Shown: positions 37,649 through 47,177 of the stretch, in pieces
Numbering within the stretch: position 1 is the first letter of the stretch
Layout: every line of letters begins with the position of its first letter
NCBI RefSeq assembly: GCF_902829255.1
Contig: NZ_CADEPK010000029.1
Coordinates: 1-64,000, forward strand
Length of the DNA: 64,000 nt
Direction of reading: 5' to 3'
DNA from: Metabacillus niabensis
Lineage (GTDB): Bacteria; Bacillota; Bacilli; Bacillales; Bacillaceae
Position numbers and translations under genes: made by a program
Notes under the pieces: model-generated
The model's database searches: none
Seen by the model: only the letters and a program-made list of their open reading frames with translations
What the model was told of the DNA's origin: nothing

Positions 37649-37666
37649 TGAATGAGCATTCAGTCA
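37649..37666. promoter_or_regulatory. FadR-type operator between fadF and clsB
   Basis: TGAATGAGCATTCAGTCA matches the B. subtilis FadR site pattern (TGAATGA-N-TA-N-TCATTCA) at all but two defined positions. It is about 140 bp upstream of the fadF start and 80 bp upstream of the clsB start. The local TetR protein or a FadR elsewhere may bind it. Confidence 0.6.
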
Positions 37667-37744
37667 ATATTTATTTCCTTGTTTCCACATAAAATAAAAA
37701 GTCGTGTTAATACTATAAAAAATATGCTACTAGGAGGAATGACA

Positions 37745-38947
37745 TTGACTCAGTTCCTTTTGATCGGCTTTATTATAGTGGCAATTGTATGTTGGCTTCG
37801 AATAGATTATCACTTTGGAAGAAAAAATCATCTTGCAAAATCTAAATATGAGGTATTTCCGTTAAGAAAGAGTGATTTTGAGCTAATTGTAGATGGAAAT
37901 CACTTATTTCAAGACTTAATGGATTGCATCCGGAAAAGTACGAAAAGTGTGCATGTTCTTTTTTATATTGTCCGAAATGACCAAATAAGTGAAGACTTCC
38001 TAGCTTTACTTGGAGAAAAGGCTCAACAAGGAGTAGAGGTCCGACTATTGCTCGATTACATCGGCAGCAAGCGTCTTAAAAAGCAGACTATTCAAGGATT
38101 AAAGGAAAAGGGTGTTCTTTTTGCTTATACGCATAAACCAAGGCTTCCTTTTCTTTTTTATTCAAGCCAAGCAAGAAACCATCGCAAAATCTCTGTCATC
38201 GATAGCAAAATAGCCTACTTAGGTGGATTCAATGTCGGAAAAGAATACCTTGGACATGATTTAAAGTTTGGTTTATGGCGCGATTATCATCTAAAAGTAA
38301 CTGGTGAAGGTGTTAATGACCTTCAAAAGCAATTTTTAAAAGATTGGTTTGACGCAACGGGAGATAATGATATAGAAAATCCACGCTATTATCCCGTTCA
38401 GCCAGCTGGAGCAAGTGAGCAACGTTTTTTTGCGACATATGGTGAGCATTTAAAGAAGCATGTCATTGAATTTATTCAAATGGCGAAGGAGGAAATTTTT
38501 ATCTGTTCACCTTATTTTATTCCAGGGGAACAGGTGCTTCACGAGCTGCTTCTTGCATTAAAAAGAGGTGTTAGAGTTCGATTGATGGTGCCAATGAAAT
38601 CTGATCACCCACTTGTAAAAGAGGCATCCTTTCCTTACCTCGGCAAGCTTCTACCTGCTGGTTGTGAAGTTTATCGTTTTTACCAAGGCTTTTATCATGC
38701 TAAAGGAATTGTTATAGATGACAGGCTATGTGATATCGGAACGGCTAACTTTGATAAGCGAAGCCAATATTTAAATGATGAAATGAACTGTTTAATTTAC
38801 GACAAAACGTTTATTCATGAATTTAAAAAATATATTGATGAAGATCTTACTCATTCTGAACAGTTAACCTATAAGGATTATCAGAAACGTCCGTTTCAGC
38901 AAAGGATTCTTGAAATAATCGCAACATGTCTTTCCCATTTTTTATAA
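37745..38947 (+). CDS. clsB: Cardiolipin synthase (ClsB/YwjE type), phospholipase D family
   Basis: I start at TTG 37745, seven bases after AGGAGG, giving 400 residues, close to B. subtilis YwjE. The upstream in-frame ATG at 37652 lies inside the operator region. A membrane segment (LIGFIIVAIVCWL) is followed by two HKD-like motifs: NHRKISVIDSKIAYLGGFN (about residues 147-165) and YHAKGIVIDDRLCDIGTANF (about 317-336). It joins phosphatidylglycerol molecules into cardiolipin at the membrane. Confidence 0.92.
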   Translation: MTQFLLIGFIIVAIVCWLRIDYHFGRKNHLAKSKYEVFPLRKSDFELIVDGNHLFQDLMDCIRKSTKSVHVLFYIVRNDQISEDFLALLGEKAQQGVEVRLLLDYIGSKRLKKQTIQGLKEKGVLFAYTHKPRLPFLFYSSQARNHRKISVIDSKIAYLGGFNVGKEYLGHDLKFGLWRDYHLKVTGEGVNDLQKQFLKDWFDATGDNDIENPRYYPVQPAGASEQRFFATYGEHLKKHVIEFIQMAKEEIFICSPYFIPGEQVLHELLLALKRGVRVRLMVPMKSDHPLVKEASFPYLGKLLPAGCEVYRFYQGFYHAKGIVIDDRLCDIGTANFDKRSQYLNDEMNCLIYDKTFIHEFKKYIDEDLTHSEQLTYKDYQKRPFQQRILEIIATCLSHFL

Positions 38948-38965
38948 GGTTTATGGAGGAATTGG

Positions 38966-39922
38966 ATGATTATTCGATTTGGATATGTTTCACATGCTCT
39001 TTCTCTTTGGGATTGTTCTCCGGCAAAAGCATTAACCTTTACTAGGTGGAAGAAGCTTTCAGAGGATGAAAGAAGCGCTCAGCTTCATTATGTAACAGAA
39101 CAAAATCTCAAGCATACGCTTCGAATGATCCATTATAATATCGCTCATGAAATCTTTCTCTATCGCTTTTCATCATCGATGGTTCCATTAGCAACACATC
39201 CAGAAGTAAGATGGGATTATAAAACCCCATTTCAACATCTCTTTTCAGAAATCGGTACACTTGTGAAAAAACATCGAATCCGTACAAGCTTCCATCCAAA
39301 TCAGTTTACCCTGTTTACAAGTGAGAAGCCACAAATTACGGAAAATGCAGTCTTAGATATGTCTTATCACTATGATGTTTTAGAAGCAATGGGTCTTTCG
39401 AATGAGGCAATTATAAACATTCACGTTGGTGGGGCATATGGAAATAAACAAGCAGCAATCGAGCGATTCCACATGAACTTAACAGCATTACCTCTTCATA
39501 TAAAGCGAAGAATGACATTAGAAAATGATGATAAGACATATACGACAACAGAAACATTAGCAATATGTGAAAAGGAAAACATCCCGCTCATGTTTGATTA
39601 CCATCATTACATGGCAAACAACGAAAGCGATGAAAAATTAGAAAATTTACTGCCAAGAATTTTTCAAACATGGGAGACAATTGGGCTGAAACCAAAGATT
39701 CATGTCTCCTCCCCTAAATCCGAAAAAGAATTTCGTAGCCACGCAGATTATGTTGATCTAGAATTTTTGCTCCCCCTCATAAACCACCTTAAGAAATTTG
39801 ATATAGACATCGACGTTATGGTTGAGGCAAAACGTAAGGACTTTGCTGCTCTTAAGCTATGTGAGGACATTTCTAAAATAAGAGGTATTAAGCGAATTGG
39901 TGAAGCAACAATTGAAATGTAA
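38966..39922 (+). CDS. uvsE: UV damage DNA endonuclease UvsE (YwjD)
   Basis: This 318-residue TIM-barrel nuclease cuts 5' of UV photoproducts. Motifs are [18 protein letters not shown] at the start, [13 protein letters not shown] (about 107-119), [32 protein letters not shown] and a final [12 protein letters not shown]. Together these supply the three-metal site. It follows clsB by 18 bp and has its own terminator. In B. subtilis this gene is induced in the forespore. Confidence 0.93.
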   Translation: MIIRFGYVSHALSLWDCSPAKALTFTRWKKLSEDERSAQLHYVTEQNLKHTLRMIHYNIAHEIFLYRFSSSMVPLATHPEVRWDYKTPFQHLFSEIGTLVKKHRIRTSFHPNQFTLFTSEKPQITENAVLDMSYHYDVLEAMGLSNEAIINIHVGGAYGNKQAAIERFHMNLTALPLHIKRRMTLENDDKTYTTTETLAICEKENIPLMFDYHHYMANNESDEKLENLLPRIFQTWETIGLKPKIHVSSPKSEKEFRSHADYVDLEFLLPLINHLKKFDIDIDVMVEAKRKDFAALKLCEDISKIRGIKRIGEATIEM

Positions 39923-39959
39923 ATAATATATGGCAAATTTATGAAAAAATTACTATAAG

Positions 39960-39996
39960 ATACATTGGAACTAATTGTTTCCGATGTATTTTTATG
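39960..39996 (+). terminator. Terminator after uvsE
   Basis: ATACAT-T-GGAA pairs with TTCC-G-ATGTAT, followed by TTTTTATGG. Confidence 0.8.
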
Positions 39997-40003
39997 GTAT
40001 TTT

Positions 40004-40042
40004 TTATTTAAGTAAATTTAACATTTAAGAAAACTTAAATAA
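40004..40042. promoter_or_regulatory. Long inverted repeat upstream of the MarR gene
   Basis: TTATTTAAGT (40004-40013) and ACTTAAATAA (40033-40042) are perfect inverse copies 19 bp apart, ending just before the ribosome site. This is a likely self-repression operator for the MarR protein. Confidence 0.5.
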
Positions 40043-40054
40043 AGGAGTTTTCAT

Positions 40055-40492
40055 ATGGATCCAATGACTTTACTGCATGAAGCTGAACGGTTTTCAGAGG
40101 ATATTAAGCTTGTTTTTGTTAAGGAATATCAAAAAATACTAGAGAAGTATGAATTATCTTCAAAACAATCAATAATTGTTAGCCTTGTTAAGCAAAGAGG
40201 AAACCCAACAATGGGGGACATTGCTGTAGCGATCGATGCAACTCCAAGTGCAGCAAGTCAATTTATTAAAAAATTGGAGGCTAATAAATATGTAAAACGA
40301 GAAATTAATGTTAATAATCGTCGAGAAACCTTTGTTATTCTCGCAGAAAAAGGAAAGAGCTTATTCTCTGAATTGGAGCTCGCAGATAAGAAAATATTTG
40401 AAAAATATTTTTTAAAGCTACCAACGAAGGATATTGTCGAGTACCACAGAATTTTGAAAGCACTACATACTATTGTTACCTCTTCTTCATAG
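40055..40492 (+). CDS. MarR-family transcriptional regulator
   Basis: This 145-residue winged-helix protein has a recognition region PTMGDIAVAIDATPSAASQFIKKLEANKYVKREINVNNRRETFVIL (about residues 50-95), typical of MarR. It overlaps the ribosome site of the next gene, a CPBP membrane protease, so the two form an operon. It probably represses that operon through the inverted repeat upstream. The ligand is unknown. Confidence 0.85.
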   Translation: MDPMTLLHEAERFSEDIKLVFVKEYQKILEKYELSSKQSIIVSLVKQRGNPTMGDIAVAIDATPSAASQFIKKLEANKYVKREINVNNRRETFVILAEKGKSLFSELELADKKIFEKYFLKLPTKDIVEYHRILKALHTIVTSSS

Positions 40493-40511
40493 AGGGCTAG
40501 GAGGAATTCTA

Positions 40512-41255
40512 ATGGCATTGACTATTTTTTATGTACTCTTTTTATGCTTTCTACTAACCTATGAGCCTATTTGGGGATATATATCGTATCAGCGATTTAA
40601 GCAAGACATCCATAAAACCCCTGAAAACAAAAATCGGAGAATAGCCTATTATAAAGAAACGATGCTAGCGTTATGGATACCTACACTCATTATTGTTATT
40701 GTTACAATGATTTCTCCAATTACCTTTTCCTCACTTGGGTTTTCTTGGCCCTCCCTTAACACATCTATATTCGGGAAATGGATCTCTTATATCCTGCTTG
40801 CTTTATTCGTCGGCTACCTTTTCGCCATTGTCTACCATCTCGTCGCAATGAAAACAAGTCAAGTGTTTAGAGACAAGGTTGCAAATGAGTTAGAGAAAAT
40901 GCCTTACCAGGAGCTACTCCCCGAGTCAAGTCAGGAGAAAAAACTATGGGGCTATGTCTCGTTAACTGCAGGTGTGACAGAGGAAATCATTTATAGAGGG
41001 TTCTTGCTGTTAGTCTTAATGACCTTGGTACCAGATGCATCAGAATGGCTTTATGTCGTTATCGCTGGAATCGTCTTTGGCTTAGCTCATACCTATCAAG
41101 GTTTAAGTGGATTTATTCGAACTACTCTGATCGGGATATGCTTTAGCATGCTTTATCTCATTTTAGGTAGTCTATTTCCCCTAATGATTTTCCATTTCTT
41201 AATCGATTTTGTCGCTAATGCCAGTAACTCAACAACTGAAAGAAATAAGATGTAA
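40512..41255 (+). CDS. CPBP-family intramembrane protease
   Basis: I start at ATG 40512, seven bases after AGGAGG, giving 247 residues. It is a multi-spanning membrane protein with the CPBP (Abi) motifs: EEIIYRGFLLL (about residues 157-167), FGLAHTYQG and a final MIFHFLIDF. These supply the glutamates and histidines of the Rce1-like active site. Roles in this family include processing of peptides or bacteriocin self-immunity. It is translated just after the MarR gene. Confidence 0.85.
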   Translation: MALTIFYVLFLCFLLTYEPIWGYISYQRFKQDIHKTPENKNRRIAYYKETMLALWIPTLIIVIVTMISPITFSSLGFSWPSLNTSIFGKWISYILLALFVGYLFAIVYHLVAMKTSQVFRDKVANELEKMPYQELLPESSQEKKLWGYVSLTAGVTEEIIYRGFLLLVLMTLVPDASEWLYVVIAGIVFGLAHTYQGLSGFIRTTLIGICFSMLYLILGSLFPLMIFHFLIDFVANASNSTTERNKM

Positions 41256-41258
41256 TCT

Positions 41259-41378
41259 ATGAAAGTAACTATAGGTCTACTCCTTGTCTTGCTTCTCATC
41301 TTTCTTGTCTATAAGGTATTCAAGCTTGTTTGCTACTATCGTACGTTACAAGATGGGATCCCTTGGAAGAAAAAATAA
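41259..41378 (+). CDS. Possible 39-residue membrane peptide
   Basis: An ATG three bases after the CPBP stop opens a frame with a membrane helix (TIGLLLVLLLIFLVYKVFKL) and a basic end PWKKK. The ribosome site is weak. A different frame stays open across its end to about 41492 (...LAVDERDCFTEEVRRAQSK), so either the small gene is real and followed by decayed sequence, or a longer gene has been frameshifted. I cannot name a family. Confidence 0.35.
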   Translation: MKVTIGLLLVLLLIFLVYKVFKLVCYYRTLQDGIPWKKK

Positions 41379-41392
41379 AAATAAGTGTTTCC

Positions 41393-41733
41393 AATTTCTT
41401 TGGCAGAAAAAAAGAAATCTATACAATTCTTTTAGCTGTAGATGAACGTGATTGTTTTACGGAAGAAGTAAGAAGGGCACAGTCAAAATGATTAAGCCTG
41501 TAAAAGGGCTTGCTCCCCTTCTATTCCCATCTTGTTGATCTGCCCCTTCCGTTTTAAATCCCCCCCTGCTTTAAACAAAACTGATTTAAGGCTAGATCTT
41601 TTTGTGTGACTTGCAGTAGTCATGACTTTAGAAGGCACACCTTACTCACTTTAGATAGCAATAAAAACTCCCTTTGGAAAAAATATGAAAAATTACCTTG
41701 TTATTTTAAGTAATCTGTTATACGATAGCTATG
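41393..41733. other. Gap before the PadR gene
   Basis: Apart from the overlapping frame that ends near 41492 and a small AAGAAAT/ATTTCTT-type hairpin near 41400-41430, I see no gene or known element. Confidence 0.4.
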
Positions 41734-41752
41734 TACTTAATAATATTAAGTA
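41734..41752. promoter_or_regulatory. Perfect 19-bp palindrome, probable PadR operator
   Basis: TACTTAATA-A-TATTAAGTA lies 25 bp before the PadR start. A half-site (TTAAGTAAT) is about 25 bp further upstream. Position and symmetry suggest self-repression. Confidence 0.6.
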
Positions 41753-41776
41753 ATTGGATCGTTGGGGGGCATCTTT

Positions 41777-42091
41777 TTGAATAAGGAAATGCTTAAAGGT
41801 AATATCGATCTGCTTATTCTATCAGTCTTAAAAGAAAAAGATAATTACGGCTACGAAATCTCCAAAACAATTAAAGAGAAAACTGGAGGTACATTCGAAA
41901 TTCAGGAGGCAACTCTGTATTTATCATTAAAGAGGCTAGAGAAACACGGGGCGATATCCTCCTACTGGGGCACAGAAAGCCATGGAGGCAGACGCAAATA
42001 TTATGCCATTACAGAGGAAGGCATTGAGCTATTTGAGACATATGTTCACGATTGGAAAATGATAACCGAAATGGTAAAACGATTTATTTAA
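41777..42091 (+). CDS. PadR-family transcriptional regulator
   Basis: I start at TTG 41777, seven bases after GGGGGG, giving 104 residues. The winged helix shows LLILSVLKEKDNYGYEISKTIKEKT, EATLYLSLKRLEKHG and SHGGRRKYYAITEEG, typical PadR motifs. It is followed 14 bp later by a membrane protein with a HAAS-like region, a common pairing in Firmicutes in which PadR controls the membrane gene. Confidence 0.88.
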   Translation: MNKEMLKGNIDLLILSVLKEKDNYGYEISKTIKEKTGGTFEIQEATLYLSLKRLEKHGAISSYWGTESHGGRRKYYAITEEGIELFETYVHDWKMITEMVKRFI

Positions 42092-42105
42092 GGGAGGAGG
42101 ATTTT

Positions 42106-42747
42106 ATGAGTCATTTTTTGAAGAAAGCATTGATGTTATCTGAGATAAAATATCCTTGGCTAATCGTATTATCCGCACTATGTTTCGGTAGCTTTTATTA
42201 TGTTGATCGAATGTATACAACTGATCCGTTTTGGTTATTTCTCTGTTACTGGTTCTCATTTGGACTTGCCGTTATCTGGGGAGCTTTAAATTATATAAGC
42301 CATATCCATTTGAATGCGATGTATCAAAAGCAAAATGATCTCCATGCATATGTAAACCAGTTAGTGATGAGTGCGGACGAAAAATTGGAATTACAAACCT
42401 ATTTAGAAGACTATGTTGAGGATTTAGTAGAGCAAGGTATGACAAAACAAGAGGCAACAAACGAAGCGATTAATCAATTTAAAGTGAAGGAATTTTTATC
42501 ATTGTCAAAAAACACATCGTTTTTCAATCTTCATGCCCATTATTATTTATTAGGCTTGGCCGTTATAACCGGTATTGTCGGTTTAATCATTTGGGTCGTT
42601 ACAGCAGCAATGAACGAAAACACACTCATTACCTTAATGATTGAAGTGACATTGTTTGCCTATTGCATCGGCCTTGTTGGATTATTTTTTGTCTATAAAA
42701 TCCTCGACTCTGTTCTTTATCAAAAGGTGAATAAGCTGTTTTCATAA
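42106..42747 (+). CDS. PadR-associated membrane protein with HAAS-like domain
   Basis: I start at ATG 42106, five bases after GGGAGGAGG, giving 213 residues. The N-terminal half has two membrane helices (about 17-60). A central soluble segment, LEDYVEDLVEQGMTKQEATN (about 101-120), has the HAAS/DUF1129-like pattern. Two more helices follow (about 145-210). Function is unknown; proteins of this type often sense cell-envelope state together with a PadR regulator. Confidence 0.65.
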   Translation: MSHFLKKALMLSEIKYPWLIVLSALCFGSFYYVDRMYTTDPFWLFLCYWFSFGLAVIWGALNYISHIHLNAMYQKQNDLHAYVNQLVMSADEKLELQTYLEDYVEDLVEQGMTKQEATNEAINQFKVKEFLSLSKNTSFFNLHAHYYLLGLAVITGIVGLIIWVVTAAMNENTLITLMIEVTLFAYCIGLVGLFFVYKILDSVLYQKVNKLFS

Positions 42748-42750
42748 AAA

Positions 42751-42837
42751 GTTGGCTCTGCTAAACTTGATTGTAGATTTTTGCTATAGGTATTCACTTT
42801 TCTTTGCAGGAGTCTTAGCAGTTTTCAACAATCAACA
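42751..42837. repeat. Decayed copy of a widespread Bacillaceae intergenic repeat
   Basis: Starts GTTGGCTCTGCTAAACTTGA and ends AACAATCAACA, with TGCAGGAGTCTTAGCAG inside. I recognise these as AT-shifted versions of a GC-rich element common between genes in Bacillus (ends GTTAAACTTGATTGTTGATT... and ...CGCAGGAGTC...CAATCAACA). The GC-rich middle is deleted. Recognition is from memory. Confidence 0.5.
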
Positions 42838-42902
42838 AAAGAACAAAAAATTTACACCATGTTTTCACATAGCTAAAAATTAAAAATTGGAGTGAAGATA
42901 TT

Positions 42903-43523
42903 TTGGAAGCTTGGATAACAGAGATAACGGAAAAGTTCGGATACTTTGGTATTCTTCTTTTAATCGCATTAGAAAACGTATTTCCACCAATACCATCTGA
43001 GGTCATTTTAACCTTTGGCGGATATTTAACGACGACAACAAATTTAACCGTAACAGGCGTTGTCATATACTCTACGTTAGGGTCTGTGCTTGGAGCAGTT
43101 ATTCTTTATGGCATCGGCTTGATTATTGATATTCAAAAAATCGAAAAAATTGTCAATCGCTGGGGACATATTTTACGACTAACAACAGATGACATTCATA
43201 AAGCAAATGGATGGTTTGAAAAATATGGTGTATGGACAATCTTCTTTTGCCGGCTCGTCCCTTTAATCCGTAGCTTAATCTCCTTACCTGCAGGGATGTC
43301 CCATATGAATTTTGGAGTATTTCTGTTATTCACAACACTCGGAACATTAATTTGGAATATCATTTTAGTCAATATCGGAGCAGCTGTTGGGGGCTCTTGG
43401 GAAACAATTGTACACTATATGGATATTTACTCAAATATCGTTTATGCGATATTAGCATTACTAATTATTCTGTTTGTCGTCATCTTTATACGAAAAAGAG
43501 TACGCAAGAAAAATAGCAACTAA
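42903..43523 (+). CDS. DedA-family (SNARE-associated) membrane protein
   Basis: This 206-residue protein starts with TTG after GGAGTG. It has the DedA signatures: ENVFPPIPSEVILTFGGYL (about residues 22-40), FFCRLVPLIRSLISLPAGMS (about 116-135) and several membrane helices, ending in a basic tail. DedA proteins of this kind flip undecaprenyl phosphate or phospholipids in some bacteria. The exact lipid here is unknown. Confidence 0.88.
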   Translation: MEAWITEITEKFGYFGILLLIALENVFPPIPSEVILTFGGYLTTTTNLTVTGVVIYSTLGSVLGAVILYGIGLIIDIQKIEKIVNRWGHILRLTTDDIHKANGWFEKYGVWTIFFCRLVPLIRSLISLPAGMSHMNFGVFLLFTTLGTLIWNIILVNIGAAVGGSWETIVHYMDIYSNIVYAILALLIILFVVIFIRKRVRKKNSN

Positions 43524-43527
43524 AAAA

Positions 43528-43567
43528 GGCTGTTACATCAGGGCTTTTCCCCGATTGTAACAGCCTC
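43528..43567. terminator. Bidirectional terminator between the DedA gene and argS
   Basis: GGCTGTTACA pairs with TGTAACAGCC, with A/T runs on each side, between convergent genes. Confidence 0.88.
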
Positions 43568-43579
43568 TTCTTATTACAA

Positions 43580-45250
43580 TTACATCTTTTCAGGTGCTGA
43601 TACACCGATTAATGTTAAAGCATTTTTCAATGTCGTTTGGGTTGCTTTCATTAGCGCTAATCTTGCACGGCTTTTTTCCGCGTTATCAGGGTCAAGTACC
43701 TTTTCAGCATTGTAAAAGCTATGCAGAGCAGATGCAACATCATAAATATAGTTTGTAATTCGATGAGGAATTCGTTTTTGAGCTGCTTCCGCAACGGCTT
43801 GTGGGAATTCCCCAAGCTTTTTCAACAGATCATATTCCTTTTCAGACGAGATTTCATCAAGCTTTAACTGACCATCAAAGGATAATCCTTGTTCCTCACC
43901 TTGACGAAGCATGCTGCAAATACGTGCATGAGCATATTGCGCATAGTACACAGGGTTTTCATTTGATGTTGAAACCGCTAGGTCTAAATCAAAATCCATA
44001 TGAGTATCCGCACTTCTCATTGCGAAGAAATAACGAACAGCATCAAGACCTACCTCTTCAATTAAATCTCTCATAGTAACAGCTTTACCTGTTCGTTTAC
44101 TCATTTTCATTTTCTCGCCATTTTTATAAAGGTGGACGAGCTGAATGATTTCAACTTCAAGTGTATCCTTGCTGTAACCAAGCGCTTCAATAGCAGCCTT
44201 CATGCGTGGAATGTATCCGTGATGATCTGCTCCCCATACGTTAATAAGCTTTGAAAAGCCACGATCAAGCTTATCTTTGTGGTAAGCAATATCTGGTGTT
44301 AAATATGTGTAAGATCCATCGTTTTTAATTAAAACACGATCCTTGTCATCACCAAATGTTGTCGAACGGAACCATGTTGCTCCATCCTCTTCATAGATAT
44401 GTCCTTTTTCCTTAAGCTTTGCAAGTGCTTCATCAATTTTTCCGTTATGATACAAAGAAGTTTCAGAATACCAAACATCAAAGGAAACGCGGAATTCCTC
44501 TAAATCAGCCTTTAGCTTACCCATTTCATATTTAAGACCATACTCTCTAAAGAAGCTTAAACGCTCCTCACTTGATAGCTTCGCATATTTATCGCCAAAT
44601 TCCTCAGCTAATTTTTTACCGATTTCAATGATATCCTCACCGTGATAGCCATCCTCCGGCATTTCTGCAGCATTTCCTAACGCTTGCAAATAACGTGCTT
44701 CAACAGAGCGTGCTAAATTATTAATTTGATTACCCGCATCATTAATGTAATACTCACGAGAAACATCATAGCCAGCTTTCGCTAAAACATTACATAAGGA
44801 ATCACCAACAGCTGCTCCGCGTGCATGTCCTAGATGCAAGTCACCTGTAGGGTTTGCAGAAACAAACTCCACTTGTACCTTTTCATTGTTTCCGATATTT
44901 GTTTCACCATAGCTTTCGCCAGCATCTAAGATCGCTGGAATTAGCTCTGTTAAATAATGATTATTCATATAGAAATTAATAAAACCTGGACCAGCTATTT
45001 CGATTTTATCGATGGATCCCTTTTCTTTATCAAAATGCTCGACAATACCTTCTGCGATCATCCGAGGTGCCTTTTTCGCCACTCTTGCAAGCTGCATTGC
45101 CATATTTGTTGAATAATCACCATGTGTTTTTTCTTTTGGAATTTCTAATAATACGTCCGGTATTTGCGCTTCTTCAGCTAATCCAGCCTTTATGACAGCT
45201 GCTTTAATTTCATCCTTTAAGCGTTCCTTCACTTGCTCGACGATATTCAT
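43580..45250 (-). CDS. argS: Arginyl-tRNA synthetase
   Basis: This 556-residue class I synthetase charges tRNA-Arg. It has the N-terminal Add-1 domain, the HIGH-type signature [15 protein letters not shown] (about residues 130-144), and [15 protein letters not shown] as the KMSKS-type loop. A C-terminal anticodon-binding helical domain ends ...[19 protein letters not shown]. Its start overlaps the ywiB stop by four bases. I see no T-box leader. Confidence 0.97.
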   Translation of the reverse strand: MNIVEQVKERLKDEIKAAVIKAGLAEEAQIPDVLLEIPKEKTHGDYSTNMAMQLARVAKKAPRMIAEGIVEHFDKEKGSIDKIEIAGPGFINFYMNNHYLTELIPAILDAGESYGETNIGNNEKVQVEFVSANPTGDLHLGHARGAAVGDSLCNVLAKAGYDVSREYYINDAGNQINNLARSVEARYLQALGNAAEMPEDGYHGEDIIEIGKKLAEEFGDKYAKLSSEERLSFFREYGLKYEMGKLKADLEEFRVSFDVWYSETSLYHNGKIDEALAKLKEKGHIYEEDGATWFRSTTFGDDKDRVLIKNDGSYTYLTPDIAYHKDKLDRGFSKLINVWGADHHGYIPRMKAAIEALGYSKDTLEVEIIQLVHLYKNGEKMKMSKRTGKAVTMRDLIEEVGLDAVRYFFAMRSADTHMDFDLDLAVSTSNENPVYYAQYAHARICSMLRQGEEQGLSFDGQLKLDEISSEKEYDLLKKLGEFPQAVAEAAQKRIPHRITNYIYDVASALHSFYNAEKVLDPDNAEKSRARLALMKATQTTLKNALTLIGVSAPEKM

Positions 45251-45678
45251 GATTGTTCCTCCTTATATGTCATCATTAATGTATGTACATGCTTTTCCTT
45301 TTCATCTATTTGCAAATCATAATGAAGAACGAGCTTGCCTTGACGATTTTCTGCCACGTGAGATAAAGAGTGAGTATTCGTTGCGAGTTGAAGCCGACCA
45401 TAAGGTGTTGTGTACTCTGTTGCAGTTACCATACCTTTAATAAAACGCTGCTTCATTACAACAGCTCCAGTTCGCATCACTACAACCTCATTCTCAGCTA
45501 TCTTTACCGTCGTTTTTACAGAACCGAGCTCATGTTCCTCTTCATATCGGATATAAGATGTCTTTCCTTTTAAAATAAATTCGCCTTTCGTCCTAACCTC
45601 GATTTGTTCTTTATCAAGGTCTTTTTCATTGCGAATTTCCGATAATACATGGATTTGGATAGGTGTGCTTTTTGACAT
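45247..45678 (-). CDS. ywiB: DUF1934 beta-barrel protein YwiB
   Basis: I start at ATG 45678, seven bases after GGGAG, giving 143 residues. The sequence is rich in beta strands ([40 protein letters not shown]). The family has a calycin-like barrel and no assigned function. It is coupled to argS by an ATGA overlap, as in B. subtilis. Confidence 0.85.
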   Translation of the reverse strand: MSKSTPIQIHVLSEIRNEKDLDKEQIEVRTKGEFILKGKTSYIRYEEEHELGSVKTTVKIAENEVVVMRTGAVVMKQRFIKGMVTATEYTTPYGRLQLATNTHSLSHVAENRQGKLVLHYDLQIDEKEKHVHTLMMTYKEEQS

Positions 45679-45840
45679 ATAGACACTCCCTTTTCTCATA
45701 CTCCTTTAACTTTAATAGTATAAAGAACGATTTGCAACTGTGCAAGGGGAAGGTAGCTGATAATTTCTGTCCTGCAATTATTTAGAAAATAGATATTATA
45801 CCGATATAAGATATAGAGTATTGAATAACGGAGGGATAAC

Positions 45841-47139
45841 ATGGCTTTATTTAGCAAAAAGACAAGCTCACACCAATCATTGGTAGAACTCGCTGAACAA
45901 CAACAGGATGTTTTAATTAACTGTAACGGTCATTCAGAATTAGAACAACAATTAGAGCTTCTCAACATAACACTTCATGATTTAGCTGTGGCGAAGGCTT
46001 TAAAACCGATAATCGAAGAAAAGTTCGATAAAGTATACGATGCTTTATATAACCATCCTTTTGATGGAATTAGAAAAATCGTTGATATGAAATCACTAGG
46101 AATTGAAAAAAGCGGTTCAAAACAATATATCATTGACTTCTTTTCTGGAGTTATTAGTGCTGATTTTATGGAAAAGAGAAATAATTTAGCCAGATACTAC
46201 TTAGCAATAGGTGTTGAAGTGAAATGGTATTTATGTACAAACCAAATTTTAACGGAAGCTGTTATTGAAATTGTTGGTGAAGCCTATAAAACGGATTCCG
46301 AAAGCTTAACTTTAGCCTATCGAGTCGTTTCTAAAATCTTTAGTCTTGAAGCACAAATATGTTTAGCTGCCCTGCAAAAGCTGCAAAATCAACTGCTTTT
46401 AGACAAAGAGGATGAAGCGAAGCAAAATGTGAAAAAGACAATTGGCGATATAACTGAGGATTTAGCCGCAATGTCAGAAGAAACAGGGGCAACGGTTGAA
46501 GATGTTTTAAACAAATCGGAGAAAATTAAAGAAAACATTGAAGAAGGTCTGCAATCGGCAATTTCAACTGAAGAGCGTTCACTTATAGGAAAGGAACAGC
46601 TAGACGCTGTTATCGTCCAAACGACCTCATTAAAGGAAAGTGTAAATCAAATCAAAAGCAGCATATCTTCCTTAGCCTCTACGTCAAAGGAAATAGGAGA
46701 AATTGTTGCGGTCATTACATCAATTGCTGAGCAAACAAATCTATTAGCGTTAAATGCTGCCATTGAAGCTGCCCGCGCAGGTGAGCAAGGTAAAGGATTC
46801 TCGGTTGTTGCAGCAGAGGTTAGAAAACTAGCCGAACAAACAAAGGATTCATCAAATAATATTACAGATTTAGTACGTTCAACCATTACTCAAATTGAAG
46901 GTGTTGTTGAGCAAATAAACGATGTGGATTCAAAGGCTATACATACAAACCAACATGTAAGTGACACGCTAACTAGCTTTGAGGAAATCTTAACGGTTAG
47001 TAACTCAAACAAAAAGCAAAATGAACGGAACAATTTAGACATTCAAAGCTTTACACATCTACTAACAGATATTCGAGAATCATCATTAAAGCTTTCAACA
47101 TTAGCTGATGAACTTAATCAAACAATCCAAAATTTTTAA
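45841..47139 (+). CDS. HemAT-like globin-coupled chemoreceptor lacking the proximal histidine
   Basis: The 432-residue protein has the same length and layout as B. subtilis HemAT: globin sensor (about 1-180), coiled linker and a soluble methyl-accepting signalling domain with the hairpin [20 protein letters not shown] (about 300). The sensor matches HemAT around FSGVI..-F-EKRN and IG...KWY. At the position of the heme-ligating proximal His123 it has Tyr120 ([10 protein letters not shown] against IASIHLRIGL). The distal-side Tyr70 is kept. It may therefore bind no heme, or bind it differently, and might not be an oxygen sensor. It is a single-gene unit between convergent and divergent neighbours. 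Confidence 0.88.
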   Translation: MALFSKKTSSHQSLVELAEQQQDVLINCNGHSELEQQLELLNITLHDLAVAKALKPIIEEKFDKVYDALYNHPFDGIRKIVDMKSLGIEKSGSKQYIIDFFSGVISADFMEKRNNLARYYLAIGVEVKWYLCTNQILTEAVIEIVGEAYKTDSESLTLAYRVVSKIFSLEAQICLAALQKLQNQLLLDKEDEAKQNVKKTIGDITEDLAAMSEETGATVEDVLNKSEKIKENIEEGLQSAISTEERSLIGKEQLDAVIVQTTSLKESVNQIKSSISSLASTSKEIGEIVAVITSIAEQTNLLALNAAIEAARAGEQGKGFSVVAAEVRKLAEQTKDSSNNITDLVRSTITQIEGVVEQINDVDSKAIHTNQHVSDTLTSFEEILTVSNSNKKQNERNNLDIQSFTHLLTDIRESSLKLSTLADELNQTIQNF

Positions 47140-47177
47140 GAGGTGTGGGAGTATCAAACACTAAGCTTAAAATAAAC

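Noticed and set aside
45700-45840. T-box leader for argS
   Set aside because: argS is translationally coupled to ywiB, and the short gap upstream of ywiB shows no T-box sequence or antiterminator.
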